The position numbers and the translations under genes are program-made. The notes beneath the pieces are model-generated. The model had not been told where the DNA came from, did not search any database, and saw only the letters and a program-made list of their open reading frames with translations. A stretch of DNA of 64,000 bases from positions 1 through 64,000 of the forward strand of contig NZ_JMDW01000016.1 of assembly GCF_000691525.1 (NCBI RefSeq), in the 5' to 3' direction. The first letter of the stretch is position 1; every line of letters starts with the position of its first letter. Source of the DNA: Mycolicibacterium neoaurum ATCC 25795. GTDB lineage: Bacteria > Actinomycetota > Actinomycetes > Mycobacteriales > Mycobacteriaceae. Positions 25,144 to 33,583 of the stretch are shown one piece after another.

Positions 25144-25530
25144 ATGAAGAACACCATCACGATCATTCGGCGGACATCTGCGGGTGCGTTGCTGGGTGCC
25201 GCTGCGACGGCGCTCATCGCAGCACCGGCGGCATCGGCGGCACCGAATTGCAGCCCCGATGCGGTGGCCGGCACCGTCAGTTCGGTCACCGGCGCTGCAA
25301 CGAGTTATCTGAACAGCCATCCCGGTGCCAACCAGGTGGTCCAGGCGGCGCGCACCCAGCCGCGCGATGTCGCCGCGGCCAACATCCGCGCCTATTTCAC
25401 CGCCAACTCGCAGGAGTACTACGAATTGCGCGGCATCTTGGCGCCGATCGGCGACACCCAGCGGCAGTGCAACGTCTCGGTACTCCCGCCCGATCTCGCG
25501 TCGGCCTACTCGGAGTTCATGGCCGGCTGA
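25144..25530 (+). CDS. Hemophore-like exported haem-binding protein (Rv0203 family)
   Basis: A 128-residue secreted protein. Residues 1-32 form a signal peptide ending in ASA. Cys36 and Cys109 could form a disulfide. The mature part is all-helical, with YLNSHPG and the AYFTANSQEYYELRGI segment typical of the mycobacterial haemophore domain. Tyr55 and His59 have the i, i+4 spacing reported for the haem ligands Tyr59/His63 of Rv0203. It would bind haem outside the cell and hand it to MmpL3/MmpL11. In M. tuberculosis Rv0203 is near mmpL3; here it is 18 kb away. Confidence 0.82.
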   Translation: MKNTITIIRRTSAGALLGAAATALIAAPAASAAPNCSPDAVAGTVSSVTGAATSYLNSHPGANQVVQAARTQPRDVAAANIRAYFTANSQEYYELRGILAPIGDTQRQCNVSVLPPDLASAYSEFMAG

Positions 25531-26474
25531 TCGACAGCACCGTTCTCGGCGCCCGCACGGATCGTCCGTACGGGCGCCGAGTTCGTGAACACATCGTGTA
25601 ACCAGTCCCGTTGCTTCCGGTGAAAAGCCTGGGCGACAGTGCTTTTCGGCGCGACGCCGTCGAATCCGTGAAAGGCGCCGTCCACGACTGTGACTTCACA
25701 CGCCACCCCGGCGGCGCGAAGGCGTCTCGCGTAGTCGAGATCCTCGTCGTGGAACAGATCGAGCGTTCCCACCCCGATCCAGGCCGGCGGCAGGCCGCTC
25801 AGGTCCTTTCGGCGCGCCGGTACGGCGACCTCGGGATCGGCGGTACCGAGATAAGCCGACCAACCGAACCGGTTGCTCTCATGGGTCCACAACCGATGGC
25901 CGGGATCATCGCGGCAGATGCCGACCGAACGGTCATCCAGCATCGGGTACACCAGCAACTGGCCGGCGGGGTGCACCTCACCTCGGTCCCTGGCCAGCAG
26001 GGCCAGCGCGGCAGCCAATCCGCCGCCGGCGCTCGCGCCCCCGATCGCGATGCGCTCGGCATCGACACCGGGCAGACCGGCCAGCCACGTCAGCGCGGCG
26101 TAGCAGTCCTCGAGCCCGGCTGGGTAAGGATGCTGCGGCGCCAGTCGATAGTTCACCGACACGACCGTGGCGCCGAGGGCATCGGCGAATCTGCGGCAGG
26201 ATGCATCGTCCTGCGCGGCACTGCCGATCACGTAACCGCCGCCGTGAATCCACAGCAGCGCAGGGCTGGACGCGGTCGACTCTCGCGGTCGATACAACCG
26301 CACCCGAACCCCTGTGCTCAGGGTCAGTGGCAGCACGCCGTCCGGCACCCGACGTTCCATCAACATACTCATTCGCTGCAGCAGAACAAGATTCGCCTTG
26401 GTGACGAGCTTGCGCGGAATGAACCTGCCGATGCGGGCGAGTTCGGGGTGGAAGGCGGTCCCGGCGGTGGTCAC
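25506..26474 (-). CDS. Alpha/beta hydrolase, HSL-type esterase (LipW-like)
   Basis: A 322-residue esterase of the hormone-sensitive-lipase group. The oxyanion motif HGGG is at 77-80, the nucleophile Ser148 in GGASAGG, the acid in GTLDLFHDED and the His in GAFHGFD. The GTG at 26474 is the chosen start. It probably cleaves short or medium acyl esters. Its last 25 bp overlap the end of the hemophore-like gene on the other strand, and it follows the double acyl-CoA dehydrogenase by 36 bp in the same direction, so the two are likely cotranscribed. Confidence 0.85.
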   Translation of the reverse strand: MTTAGTAFHPELARIGRFIPRKLVTKANLVLLQRMSMLMERRVPDGVLPLTLSTGVRVRLYRPRESTASSPALLWIHGGGYVIGSAAQDDASCRRFADALGATVVSVNYRLAPQHPYPAGLEDCYAALTWLAGLPGVDAERIAIGGASAGGGLAAALALLARDRGEVHPAGQLLVYPMLDDRSVGICRDDPGHRLWTHESNRFGWSAYLGTADPEVAVPARRKDLSGLPPAWIGVGTLDLFHDEDLDYARRLRAAGVACEVTVVDGAFHGFDGVAPKSTVAQAFHRKQRDWLHDVFTNSAPVRTIRAGAENGAVDQPAMNSE

Positions 26475-26510
26475 CTCAGCAGTATGGCCGACCCGCCGGA
26501 TCGGCAAGGG

Positions 26511-28679
26511 TCACTTGAGCAGCGGATCCCGCGGCAGGCCGAGAATGCGCTCGGCAATGGTGTTGCGGGTGATCTCCGAGGTGCCACCGGCGATGGTCAT
26601 CGCACGGTTTCCGAGGTAGGCATTCGTCAACCGCTCGTTGCCACCGGTCACGGCAGTCGGTCCGGCCAGCGTCATTCCCAGTTCGGTGAGCCGTTGCGAT
26701 TGCTCGGCCACCAAGAGTTTGGTCACATTGCCCTCCGGGCCAGGCTCGGCGCCGACGATGGCGCGACTGACCCGCCGCATGTTGAGCATCGGCAGGGTCA
26801 ACGTCTCGGCGATGATCCTGCCGGCATCGTGCAGGTGGCACACAGCGGTCTCGGTCGGAACACTGTCGAGGAGTTCGACCAGGTGGGAGATGGTGAACGA
26901 GGTCGGAGCGCCCGAGCCGCCGCCGATCGACACCCTCTCATTGCCCAGTGTGGCGCGGGCGACCAGCCAGCCTTTGTTCACCTCGCCCACCACATCGGTG
27001 TCCGGCACGAACACGTCATCGAGGAACACCTCGTTGAAGTGGGAGTCTCCGGTCAGGCCACGCAGCGGGTTGACCTGCACTCCCGGGGACGTCATATCGA
27101 TCGCCATCATGGTCACCCCCGCGTGTTTGGGTGCGTCAGGGTCGGTCCGGACCGTCGCAAGTCCCCATTGGCAGTGCTGGGCAAGGCTTGTCCACACCTT
27201 CTGCCCGGTGACCCGCCACCCTCCGTCGACCTTCTTGGCCGACGTACGCACCGCGGCTGCATCGGATCCAGCACCGGGTTCGGAGAAGAGTTGACACCAC
27301 AGCACTTCTCCGCGCAGCACCGGCTCGACCCAGCGGGCCCGTTGGTCGTCGGTGCCGACCTGGGCGATGGTCAGCGTCACCCAGCCGGTGATTCCCAGGT
27401 CGGGCAGGTCGATACCGCGGAACTCCTCCTCGATCACCAGCTGTTCGAGCACATCGGCGGCTCGACCCCACGGCCGTGGCCAGTGCGGCACCAGGTAACC
27501 AGAATCGACAAGGAACGGGCGTCGCTCGCTCTCGGGTAGCGCCCGAGCCCGTGCGGCGGCCTCGGCCGCCGCGGAGCGATGCTGTTCGGCGGCCGCGGGA
27601 ACGGGCACCGACACCGCGTCGGTCAGGCCCGTACGTGTCGCATCGACGAGTTCGGCCAGCGGATCGTTGCCGTCGGCGAGCAGCGCCGACATCGTCCTGG
27701 CGCGCCGCAGGTACAGGTGTGCGTCGTGCTCCCAGGTGTACCCGATGCCGCCGTGTAGCTGAATATTGTTCTGCGCGTTGAATACCTGTGCGCGGATGGC
27801 ATGGGCTGCGGCCACGGCTGCGGGGAGCGCAGCCTCATCGAGAGCATCGCATCGGGCCGCGGTCCAGGTCGCCGCGGCGGTCTGCTCGACGGCTACGAGC
27901 ATGTCGGCGGCGTGATGCTTGACGGCCTGGAACGTGCCGATGGCGCGGCCGAACTGTTCGCGCACCTTCGCGTATTCCACCGCCATGTGCAGGGTCGACC
28001 AACTGACCCCGACGGCCTCGGCGGCGGCCAGGATCCGCAGCACCGTCCTGGCCCTCCTGGACGCCCCGCGCAACACGTGGTCCGCCGGGATGCTGGCACC
28101 GCGCATCGATACCGACCCGACGGATCGGGTGGGGTCCAGCGTCGGCAGCGGCGTGACCGTGACGCCATCGGCTCGCGCGTCCACGACCAACAGATCCTCA
28201 CCGGCGGAGAGCACCAGCACATCGGCATCCGGGGCGCCGAGGACCGCGGGCCATTCTGCGGTGGCAGTCATATCGGTCTGCATGTTGACGCGAATGTTCA
28301 CACCGAGAGCGGCCACGGTGCTTCCGTCGGCCAGCCCGGGCAGCAGCCTTGCGCGGACCGAGTCCGGCGCGCAGCGGTCGATCACGGTCGCCGCGGCGAC
28401 CGTGGGCAGAAATGGTCCCGGCATGAGCTCGCCGCCGGTGACCTCGACGACCACCGCCAGCTCGGCCAGTCCGTAACCGGAACCGCCGAACTGCTCGGCG
28501 ATGGCCAGGCCGTTCCAACCGAGGTCGGCACCGGCCCGCCACAGGTCTGTGGGGAAGGTGCCGGGAGCGGTGAGCGCGGCCCGCGCGCTCGCGCGGCTGT
28601 CGACCCTGCGCAGCTGTCCGACGGTCGCGGCCGCCAGGTCGCGGTGTTCTTCGGTGATGGCCAGCGCCGACGTGCTCAT
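26511..28679 (-). CDS. Fused double acyl-CoA dehydrogenase (FadE)
   Basis: A 722-residue protein made of two acyl-CoA dehydrogenase modules in one chain. The first (about 1-370) ends with QLHGGIGYTWEHDAHLYLRR; the second (about 375-722) has WCQLFSEPGAGSDAA, the substrate/FAD segment, and ends AGGTSEITRNTIAERILG. This arrangement matches the roughly 720-730-residue FadE6/FadE22 type, in which one half is expected to carry the active site and the other to be structural. It would oxidise an acyl-CoA at C2-C3. A CRP-like site lies 39 bp upstream of its ATG. Confidence 0.9.
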   Translation of the reverse strand: MSTSALAITEEHRDLAAATVGQLRRVDSRASARAALTAPGTFPTDLWRAGADLGWNGLAIAEQFGGSGYGLAELAVVVEVTGGELMPGPFLPTVAAATVIDRCAPDSVRARLLPGLADGSTVAALGVNIRVNMQTDMTATAEWPAVLGAPDADVLVLSAGEDLLVVDARADGVTVTPLPTLDPTRSVGSVSMRGASIPADHVLRGASRRARTVLRILAAAEAVGVSWSTLHMAVEYAKVREQFGRAIGTFQAVKHHAADMLVAVEQTAAATWTAARCDALDEAALPAAVAAAHAIRAQVFNAQNNIQLHGGIGYTWEHDAHLYLRRARTMSALLADGNDPLAELVDATRTGLTDAVSVPVPAAAEQHRSAAAEAAARARALPESERRPFLVDSGYLVPHWPRPWGRAADVLEQLVIEEEFRGIDLPDLGITGWVTLTIAQVGTDDQRARWVEPVLRGEVLWCQLFSEPGAGSDAAAVRTSAKKVDGGWRVTGQKVWTSLAQHCQWGLATVRTDPDAPKHAGVTMMAIDMTSPGVQVNPLRGLTGDSHFNEVFLDDVFVPDTDVVGEVNKGWLVARATLGNERVSIGGGSGAPTSFTISHLVELLDSVPTETAVCHLHDAGRIIAETLTLPMLNMRRVSRAIVGAEPGPEGNVTKLLVAEQSQRLTELGMTLAGPTAVTGGNERLTNAYLGNRAMTIAGGTSEITRNTIAERILGLPRDPLLK

Positions 28680-28717
28680 GACTCTGTGAAGTTACCGGTG
28701 CCGCCGAGACGCAAGAG

Positions 28718-28733
28718 AGTGATACAGGTCACA
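28718..28733. promoter_or_regulatory. CRP-like (cAMP receptor protein) site
   Basis: AGTGA-TACAGG-TCACA matches the CRP consensus TGTGA(N6)TCACA with one mismatch, and the GTGA/TCAC core is a perfect palindrome. It lies in the divergent gap, 39 bp from the fadE start and 72 bp from the lipC start, so mycobacterial CRP (Rv3676 homologue) could control both. Confidence 0.55.
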
Positions 28734-28804
28734 TTAGAGCCACAGGTAGACAGATCCTCCAAAATGTCTGCTTAAGACCGACCTCGCGCGGGTACGCTCG
28801 CGCC

Positions 28805-30028
28805 ATGACGGCACAACCGGTGGAAAATGGCCCCGGACCTTCTCTTATGCGCCGCGCCCGGTGGCTGATGAACGCCGACCACGCCGACCGCATGCTCGCA
28901 CTGTCGATCGCATCGGCGTCTCTGCCCATCGTCGGCAAACAGCTGGAACCACTCGGGGGCCTTGCGGCAATGGGGGTGTGGGGCTTTCGTCAGTTCCCCG
29001 AACTGTTCGCTGCCTCGGCGAAGTCGTGGTTCAGTCCCGGCAACGCACCGGTCCGCAGGGCCGAGCGCGAACAGACGGTCGACGTGGCCAAGGAAGGGCT
29101 GCGGGGAGTGGTGAATCCGGCGGACCTTGCCGGGGAGTGGCCCGCCCCGGAATCAATGCCGCCGCTGTGGAACACCATGGCCTACCGACGCGATGTCTTC
29201 CGCAGCTCGGTGCGCTATGGCGACCACCCGATGCAGCTACTCGACGTGTGGCGTCCCGCCGAACTCCCGCGTGAGCCCGCCCCGGTACTGCTGTTCATCC
29301 CCGGCGGTGCCTGGGTGCACGGCAGCCGTGTCCTGCAGGGCTACGCGATGATGTCCCATCTGGCCCGGCAGGGCTGGGTCTGCCTGTCCATCGACTACCG
29401 GGTGGCACCGCATCATCGCTGGCCGCGCCACCTGACCGATGTCAAGGCTGCGATCGCATGGGCGCGGGCCAACGTCGACAAGTTCGGCGGGGACCGCAAT
29501 TTCGTCGCGGTGGCCGGCTGTTCGGCCGGCGGTCACCTGGCGGCCCTTGCCGGGCTCACCCCCAACGATCCGGCCATGCAGTCCGAATTGGACGACGAGG
29601 CCGACACCTCGGTCGACGCCGTCGTCGGAATCTACGGGCGATATGACTGGGAGGACCGGTCCACCGAGGAGCGCGACCGCTTCGTGGACTTCCTGGAGCG
29701 CGTCGTCGTCGGTCGCAAGATCTCGCGTCACCCCGATCTGTTCCGCGCCGCCTCGCCGATCGCCCGGGTGCACCGTGACGCGCCGCCCTTCCTCGTGATC
29801 CACGGTTCGGGTGACACGGTGATCCCGGTGGCACAGGCGCGCAGCTTCGTCGACCGGTTGAAGGCGACATCCGATGCGCCGGTCAGCTATGTCGAGTTTC
29901 CCGGAGCCGGACACGGTTTCGACATGACCGACGGTGCCCGCACCGGCGCGATGGCCAAGGCCATCGGACTGTTCCTCGATCAGATCCACCGAAACTCGAC
30001 GGCACGCCAGGCCAAGGCGGTTATATAG
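28805..30028 (+). CDS. lipC: Carboxylesterase LipC
   Basis: A 407-residue alpha/beta hydrolase of the LipC type. The N-terminal 130 residues carry hydrophobic stretches that may help it sit on the membrane. The oxyanion region reads LLFIPGGAWVHG, the nucleophile is Ser240 in GCSAGG, and the acid and base are in VIHGSGDTVIPV and GAGHGFDM. LipC of M. tuberculosis (Rv0220, about 403 residues) is a cell-surface esterase. It is followed after 28 bp by a WS/DGAT gene, pairing an ester hydrolase with an ester-forming enzyme. Confidence 0.85.
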   Translation: MTAQPVENGPGPSLMRRARWLMNADHADRMLALSIASASLPIVGKQLEPLGGLAAMGVWGFRQFPELFAASAKSWFSPGNAPVRRAEREQTVDVAKEGLRGVVNPADLAGEWPAPESMPPLWNTMAYRRDVFRSSVRYGDHPMQLLDVWRPAELPREPAPVLLFIPGGAWVHGSRVLQGYAMMSHLARQGWVCLSIDYRVAPHHRWPRHLTDVKAAIAWARANVDKFGGDRNFVAVAGCSAGGHLAALAGLTPNDPAMQSELDDEADTSVDAVVGIYGRYDWEDRSTEERDRFVDFLERVVVGRKISRHPDLFRAASPIARVHRDAPPFLVIHGSGDTVIPVAQARSFVDRLKATSDAPVSYVEFPGAGHGFDMTDGARTGAMAKAIGLFLDQIHRNSTARQAKAVI

Positions 30029-30056
30029 ACTCCTCCACCCAGGGAGGGATTTAGCC

Positions 30057-31460
30057 GTGAAGAGGCTCAGCGGTTGGGACGCATTCCTGCTGTATTCCGA
30101 AGCGCCCAACGTGCACATGCACACCTTGAAGGTCGCCGTCATCGACCTGCACGGACTCGGCGACCGCAGCTTCGGTGTCGAAGAGTTCCGGAATGTGTTG
30201 CACAGCAGGCTCTACAAGCTGGAGCCCTTTCGCTACCAGCTGGTCGACATTCCGTTCAAATTCCACCACCCCATGTGGCGGGAGAACTGTGATGTCGACC
30301 TGGAGTACCACATCCGGCCGTGGCGGGTCGCCGCGCCGGGTGGGCGTCGCGAACTCGACGAGGCCATCGGCGAGATCGCCAGCACCCCGCTCGACCGATC
30401 CCGCCCGCTCTGGGAGATGTACTTCATCGAGGGCCTGGCGGACGACCGGATTGCGGTGGTCGGCAAGATCCATCACGCGCTGGCCGACGGCGTGGCATCC
30501 GCCAATCTGCTGGCCCGCGGAATGGATCTGCAGGACGGACCGCAGCGCGACCGCGACTCCTACGCCACCGATCCGGCTCCGTCGACGGGTGAACTCGTCA
30601 GAACGGCGTTCCTGGATCACCTGCGCCATATCGCCCGCGTGCCGGGTCTGGTCAAGTACACCGCCGAGGGGATCGGTCGCGTTCGGCGCAGCAGCCGCAA
30701 ACTGGGCCCCGAACTGACCCGCCCGTTCACCCCGCCGCCGAGCTTCATGAACCACGTGCTGACCCCCGAGCGCAAGTTCGCCACCGCCAGCCTGTCTCTT
30801 GCCGACGTCAAATCGACCGGAAAACACCTGGGCGCCACCATCAATGACATGGTTCTTGCGTTGGCGTCGGGCGCTCTACGCAAACTCCAATTGCATTACG
30901 AGGGCAAGGCAGACCATCCCCTGCTCGCGTCGGTGCCGATGAGTTTCGACTTCTCCCCGGACCGCATCTCCGGTAACCGGTTCACCGGGGTGCTCATGGC
31001 GCTGCCGGTCGATCTGGAAAACCCGCTGGACCGGGTGCGCCGCGCCAGTGAGACGGCCTCGCTGGCCAAGGAGAGCAATCAGCTGATCGGCCCGGAATTG
31101 GTGGCCCGCTGGGCTTCCTATATGCCCCCGGCCGGGGTGGAGGCATTGTTTCGCCGCCTGTCCAACGTCGACGGCCAGAACAAGATCCTGAACCTGAACA
31201 TCTCGAACGTCCCTGGCCCCCGCCAACTCGGACGGGTCGGTGGCGCGACGGTCTCGGAGATCTATTCGGTGGGTCCGCTCACCGCGGCCAGCGGATTGAA
31301 CATCACGGTGTGGAGTTATGTCGACCAGCTGAACATCTCGGTGTTGTCCGATACGGCGACCGTCCAGGACCCGCACGAGGTCACCGATGCGATGGTGCAG
31401 GAACTGCGTGACATCCGGATCGCGGCCGGGCTTTCCGGAGAGATCACCGTCGACTCGTGA
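30057..31460 (+). CDS. Wax ester synthase / diacylglycerol acyltransferase (WS/DGAT, Rv0221-like)
   Basis: A 467-residue acyltransferase that uses acyl-CoA to make triacylglycerol or wax esters. The catalytic HHxxxDG motif is HHALADG (His139-His140, Asp144-Gly145); the C-terminal conserved segment NLNISNVPGP and the PLDRSRPLWE motif are present. GTG start at 30057 with AGGGAGGG eight bases upstream. It is downstream of lipC and its stop overlaps an in-frame start of the lipoprotein gene region, so the three form an operon. It feeds intracellular lipid storage. Confidence 0.92.
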   Translation: MKRLSGWDAFLLYSEAPNVHMHTLKVAVIDLHGLGDRSFGVEEFRNVLHSRLYKLEPFRYQLVDIPFKFHHPMWRENCDVDLEYHIRPWRVAAPGGRRELDEAIGEIASTPLDRSRPLWEMYFIEGLADDRIAVVGKIHHALADGVASANLLARGMDLQDGPQRDRDSYATDPAPSTGELVRTAFLDHLRHIARVPGLVKYTAEGIGRVRRSSRKLGPELTRPFTPPPSFMNHVLTPERKFATASLSLADVKSTGKHLGATINDMVLALASGALRKLQLHYEGKADHPLLASVPMSFDFSPDRISGNRFTGVLMALPVDLENPLDRVRRASETASLAKESNQLIGPELVARWASYMPPAGVEALFRRLSNVDGQNKILNLNISNVPGPRQLGRVGGATVSEIYSVGPLTAASGLNITVWSYVDQLNISVLSDTATVQDPHEVTDAMVQELRDIRIAAGLSGEITVDS

Positions 31461-31513
31461 GATCGGTTCTTCGCGATACTGCTGATACCCCGGCGATGGT
31501 TCACAATGACCAC

Positions 31514-32350
31514 ATGCGATGGCTGAGGGGACCGGCGCGGATGGCCCTCGCTCGGATTGCGCTGATGCTGATGGGCGTGTCGGTGGTCCTGGCAGGCTGC
31601 TCGTACGGGCCATCGACGAGGCCGGCGAAACCGTCGGACGGTGCGGTGGGCCAGCCGAGCGCAACGGAAGGCGCCGGCGCGGTCTCGATCCTGCCCGGCA
31701 CGGCCGCACTCGGCCAACCGCTGACCGCCAAGGGTGCCACGATCACACCGCGTGCGGACAATCTGACGGTGGTGCGTACCGCGGGGGAGGAGGTCGAGCT
31801 CGGTATCGATGTGTCTTTCACCGGTGTCACGACCCCGATCGACGCCACCGGTGCCGACGGGGGTTTTCGGCTACATCTCAGTGGTGGGGAACAGGTCACG
31901 ACATCGCGACCGCTGGAGAGCAAGACGGTGCCGTTGGCGGCACGGGTGCGCGCGGACACCGACGGCTGGGTGTTCTTCCTTCTCAAGCCCGGTATGCGGC
32001 CGACACAGCTGCAATTGACGGCCGCAGCGGCAGGATTCGGGATGCCCCCGGCGCCGATCGCGGTGTGGGCGATGCCGGCCACCCTGCCTCCGCCGTCTGC
32101 CGCGATGTCTCCACCGTCGGAGCCGCCGTCCGGCGCACCGCCGGACGAGTCCGTCGATGGCGGGGCTCCGCTGCCGCCGCCCGCGCCCCGGGGCCCTGCG
32201 CTTCCCCCGCCACCGCAGATGCCACCTCCGCCCAGATTGCCGCCGCCGCCGGCGCTGCCGGCCCCGCGGCTGCCACCGCCACCGGCCCTACCGGCCCCGC
32301 AGCTCCCGCCGCTGCCTGCCGGTGTCTGCGGTAACACGCCGCTGTGCTGA
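31514..32350 (+). CDS. Pro-rich lipoprotein, uncharacterised
   Basis: A 278-residue lipoprotein. The signal peptide ends in VLAGC (Cys29). A compact region (about 55-190) could be a beta-sandwich. The last 75 residues are an extended proline region built from repeats such as LPPPPALPAPRL, ending GVCGNTPLC with two Cys. An upstream GTG at 31457 overlaps the WS/DGAT stop and would add 19 residues before the signal; ATG 31514 gives a better signal peptide. The proline tail suggests spanning of the envelope. Function is unknown. Confidence 0.7.
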   Translation: MRWLRGPARMALARIALMLMGVSVVLAGCSYGPSTRPAKPSDGAVGQPSATEGAGAVSILPGTAALGQPLTAKGATITPRADNLTVVRTAGEEVELGIDVSFTGVTTPIDATGADGGFRLHLSGGEQVTTSRPLESKTVPLAARVRADTDGWVFFLLKPGMRPTQLQLTAAAAGFGMPPAPIAVWAMPATLPPPSAAMSPPSEPPSGAPPDESVDGGAPLPPPAPRGPALPPPPQMPPPPRLPPPPALPAPRLPPPPALPAPQLPPLPAGVCGNTPLC

Positions 32351-32370
32351 CCGGGCGGCCGCCGTAAACC

Positions 32371-33573
32371 TCAGCCGCGCACCCAGTTCAGGAAGCGCTC
32401 GACCGCCGCCGCGGTGTTGTGCCCGTGCGCCGAACCGAAGAAGTCGAAAGCGTGTTGGGCGTGCGGGATCTCGGCGTATATGACCGGGGCCTTCGAAACC
32501 GCTTGCAGCGCGGCGACGAAATCACGGCCTTCCTGCACCGGGATGACCGAATCGTCGGTGCCGTGCAGCACGAAGAACGGTGGGGCATCGGCGTGCACGA
32601 GGGTGATCGGGGATGCGTCGAGGTAAACCTGCCGGTTCGTCGCAAACGGTAGTTTGACGATGAACTTCTGCAGTATCTTCACGAATTCGCCTCGGCCGGA
32701 GCCCGTGTCGGTGAACCAGTCGTAGCGGCCGTAGATCGGAACCGCCGCCGCCACCGATGTGTCGACATGCTCGAAGCCGGGTTGCCATTTCGGATCGTTG
32801 GGGGTCAGCGCCGCCAGCGCGGTCAGGTGTCCGCCGGCCGAACCGCCGGTGATATAGACCGATTCGGGATCACCGCCGTACTCCCCGATGTTCTCCTTGA
32901 CCCAGGCGATGGCCCGCTTGACATCGACGATGTGGTCCGGCCAGGTGTGCTTCGGACTGATCCGGTAACCGATGGACACGCAGATCCAGCCGTGCTCGGC
33001 GAGCCTGCTCAGCATCGGGTAGGCCTGCGGTCTGCGCATCCCGATCATCCACGCCCCACCCGGAACCTGCAGCAGCACTGGCGCTTTGCCATCTCGTGGC
33101 AGGTCCGGTCGCATCCAGATGTCGGCGAGGTTGGGGCCATGCGGACCGTACCGCACCGTCTCGTGCACGTACCGGCGACGCGTCCAGCCGGTACCGAACA
33201 CGCCGCGGGGTTTGCGTTCGGGCTCCTTGGCCTCTGGATAATCCGGACCCAGCGCCGTGCGCAGCGGGTCTTCGAAATACTTCCTCGATGTCTCCTCTCG
33301 GCGTTGCACCACGACGAGCAGGGCCCAGGTCAGTGCCTTGATGATCAACGAGATGCGGCCGTTGCGGGTTCGGTAATGGCCGAGCACGGTTCGGCGCAGC
33401 ACGTCGAGCAGTGAGCCGGTGAGGAACAGCGGCGCATTCTCCGACGTCGGCCAGCCGAACGCGAACGTCGGCAAGGTGCTGTAGCCCTTACGCCCGAGTG
33501 GTCGTACAGCATTGGCGGCATTGACAAGTTCGGCGAGTGCGCCCAGCACAGGACGGGGTTTAAGCACGGGCAT
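32371..33573 (-). CDS. Carboxylesterase (LipO-like, LipC paralogue)
   Basis: A 400-residue alpha/beta hydrolase closely similar in layout to LipC: a 150-residue N-terminal part with hydrophobic stretches, VLLQVPGGAWMIG, the nucleophile motif GGSAGG, then VLHGTDDSVIPV for the acid and PHAQHAFD for the His. From memory it resembles LipO (Rv1426c), which is next to fadD12 in M. tuberculosis, and here too it is 10 bp from a FadD12-like ligase. ATG 33573 has AGGA five bases upstream. Probably hydrolyses neutral-lipid esters. Confidence 0.85.
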   Translation of the reverse strand: MPVLKPRPVLGALAELVNAANAVRPLGRKGYSTLPTFAFGWPTSENAPLFLTGSLLDVLRRTVLGHYRTRNGRISLIIKALTWALLVVVQRREETSRKYFEDPLRTALGPDYPEAKEPERKPRGVFGTGWTRRRYVHETVRYGPHGPNLADIWMRPDLPRDGKAPVLLQVPGGAWMIGMRRPQAYPMLSRLAEHGWICVSIGYRISPKHTWPDHIVDVKRAIAWVKENIGEYGGDPESVYITGGSAGGHLTALAALTPNDPKWQPGFEHVDTSVAAAVPIYGRYDWFTDTGSGRGEFVKILQKFIVKLPFATNRQVYLDASPITLVHADAPPFFVLHGTDDSVIPVQEGRDFVAALQAVSKAPVIYAEIPHAQHAFDFFGSAHGHNTAAAVERFLNWVRG

Positions 33574-33583
33574 GCGGTCCTGG

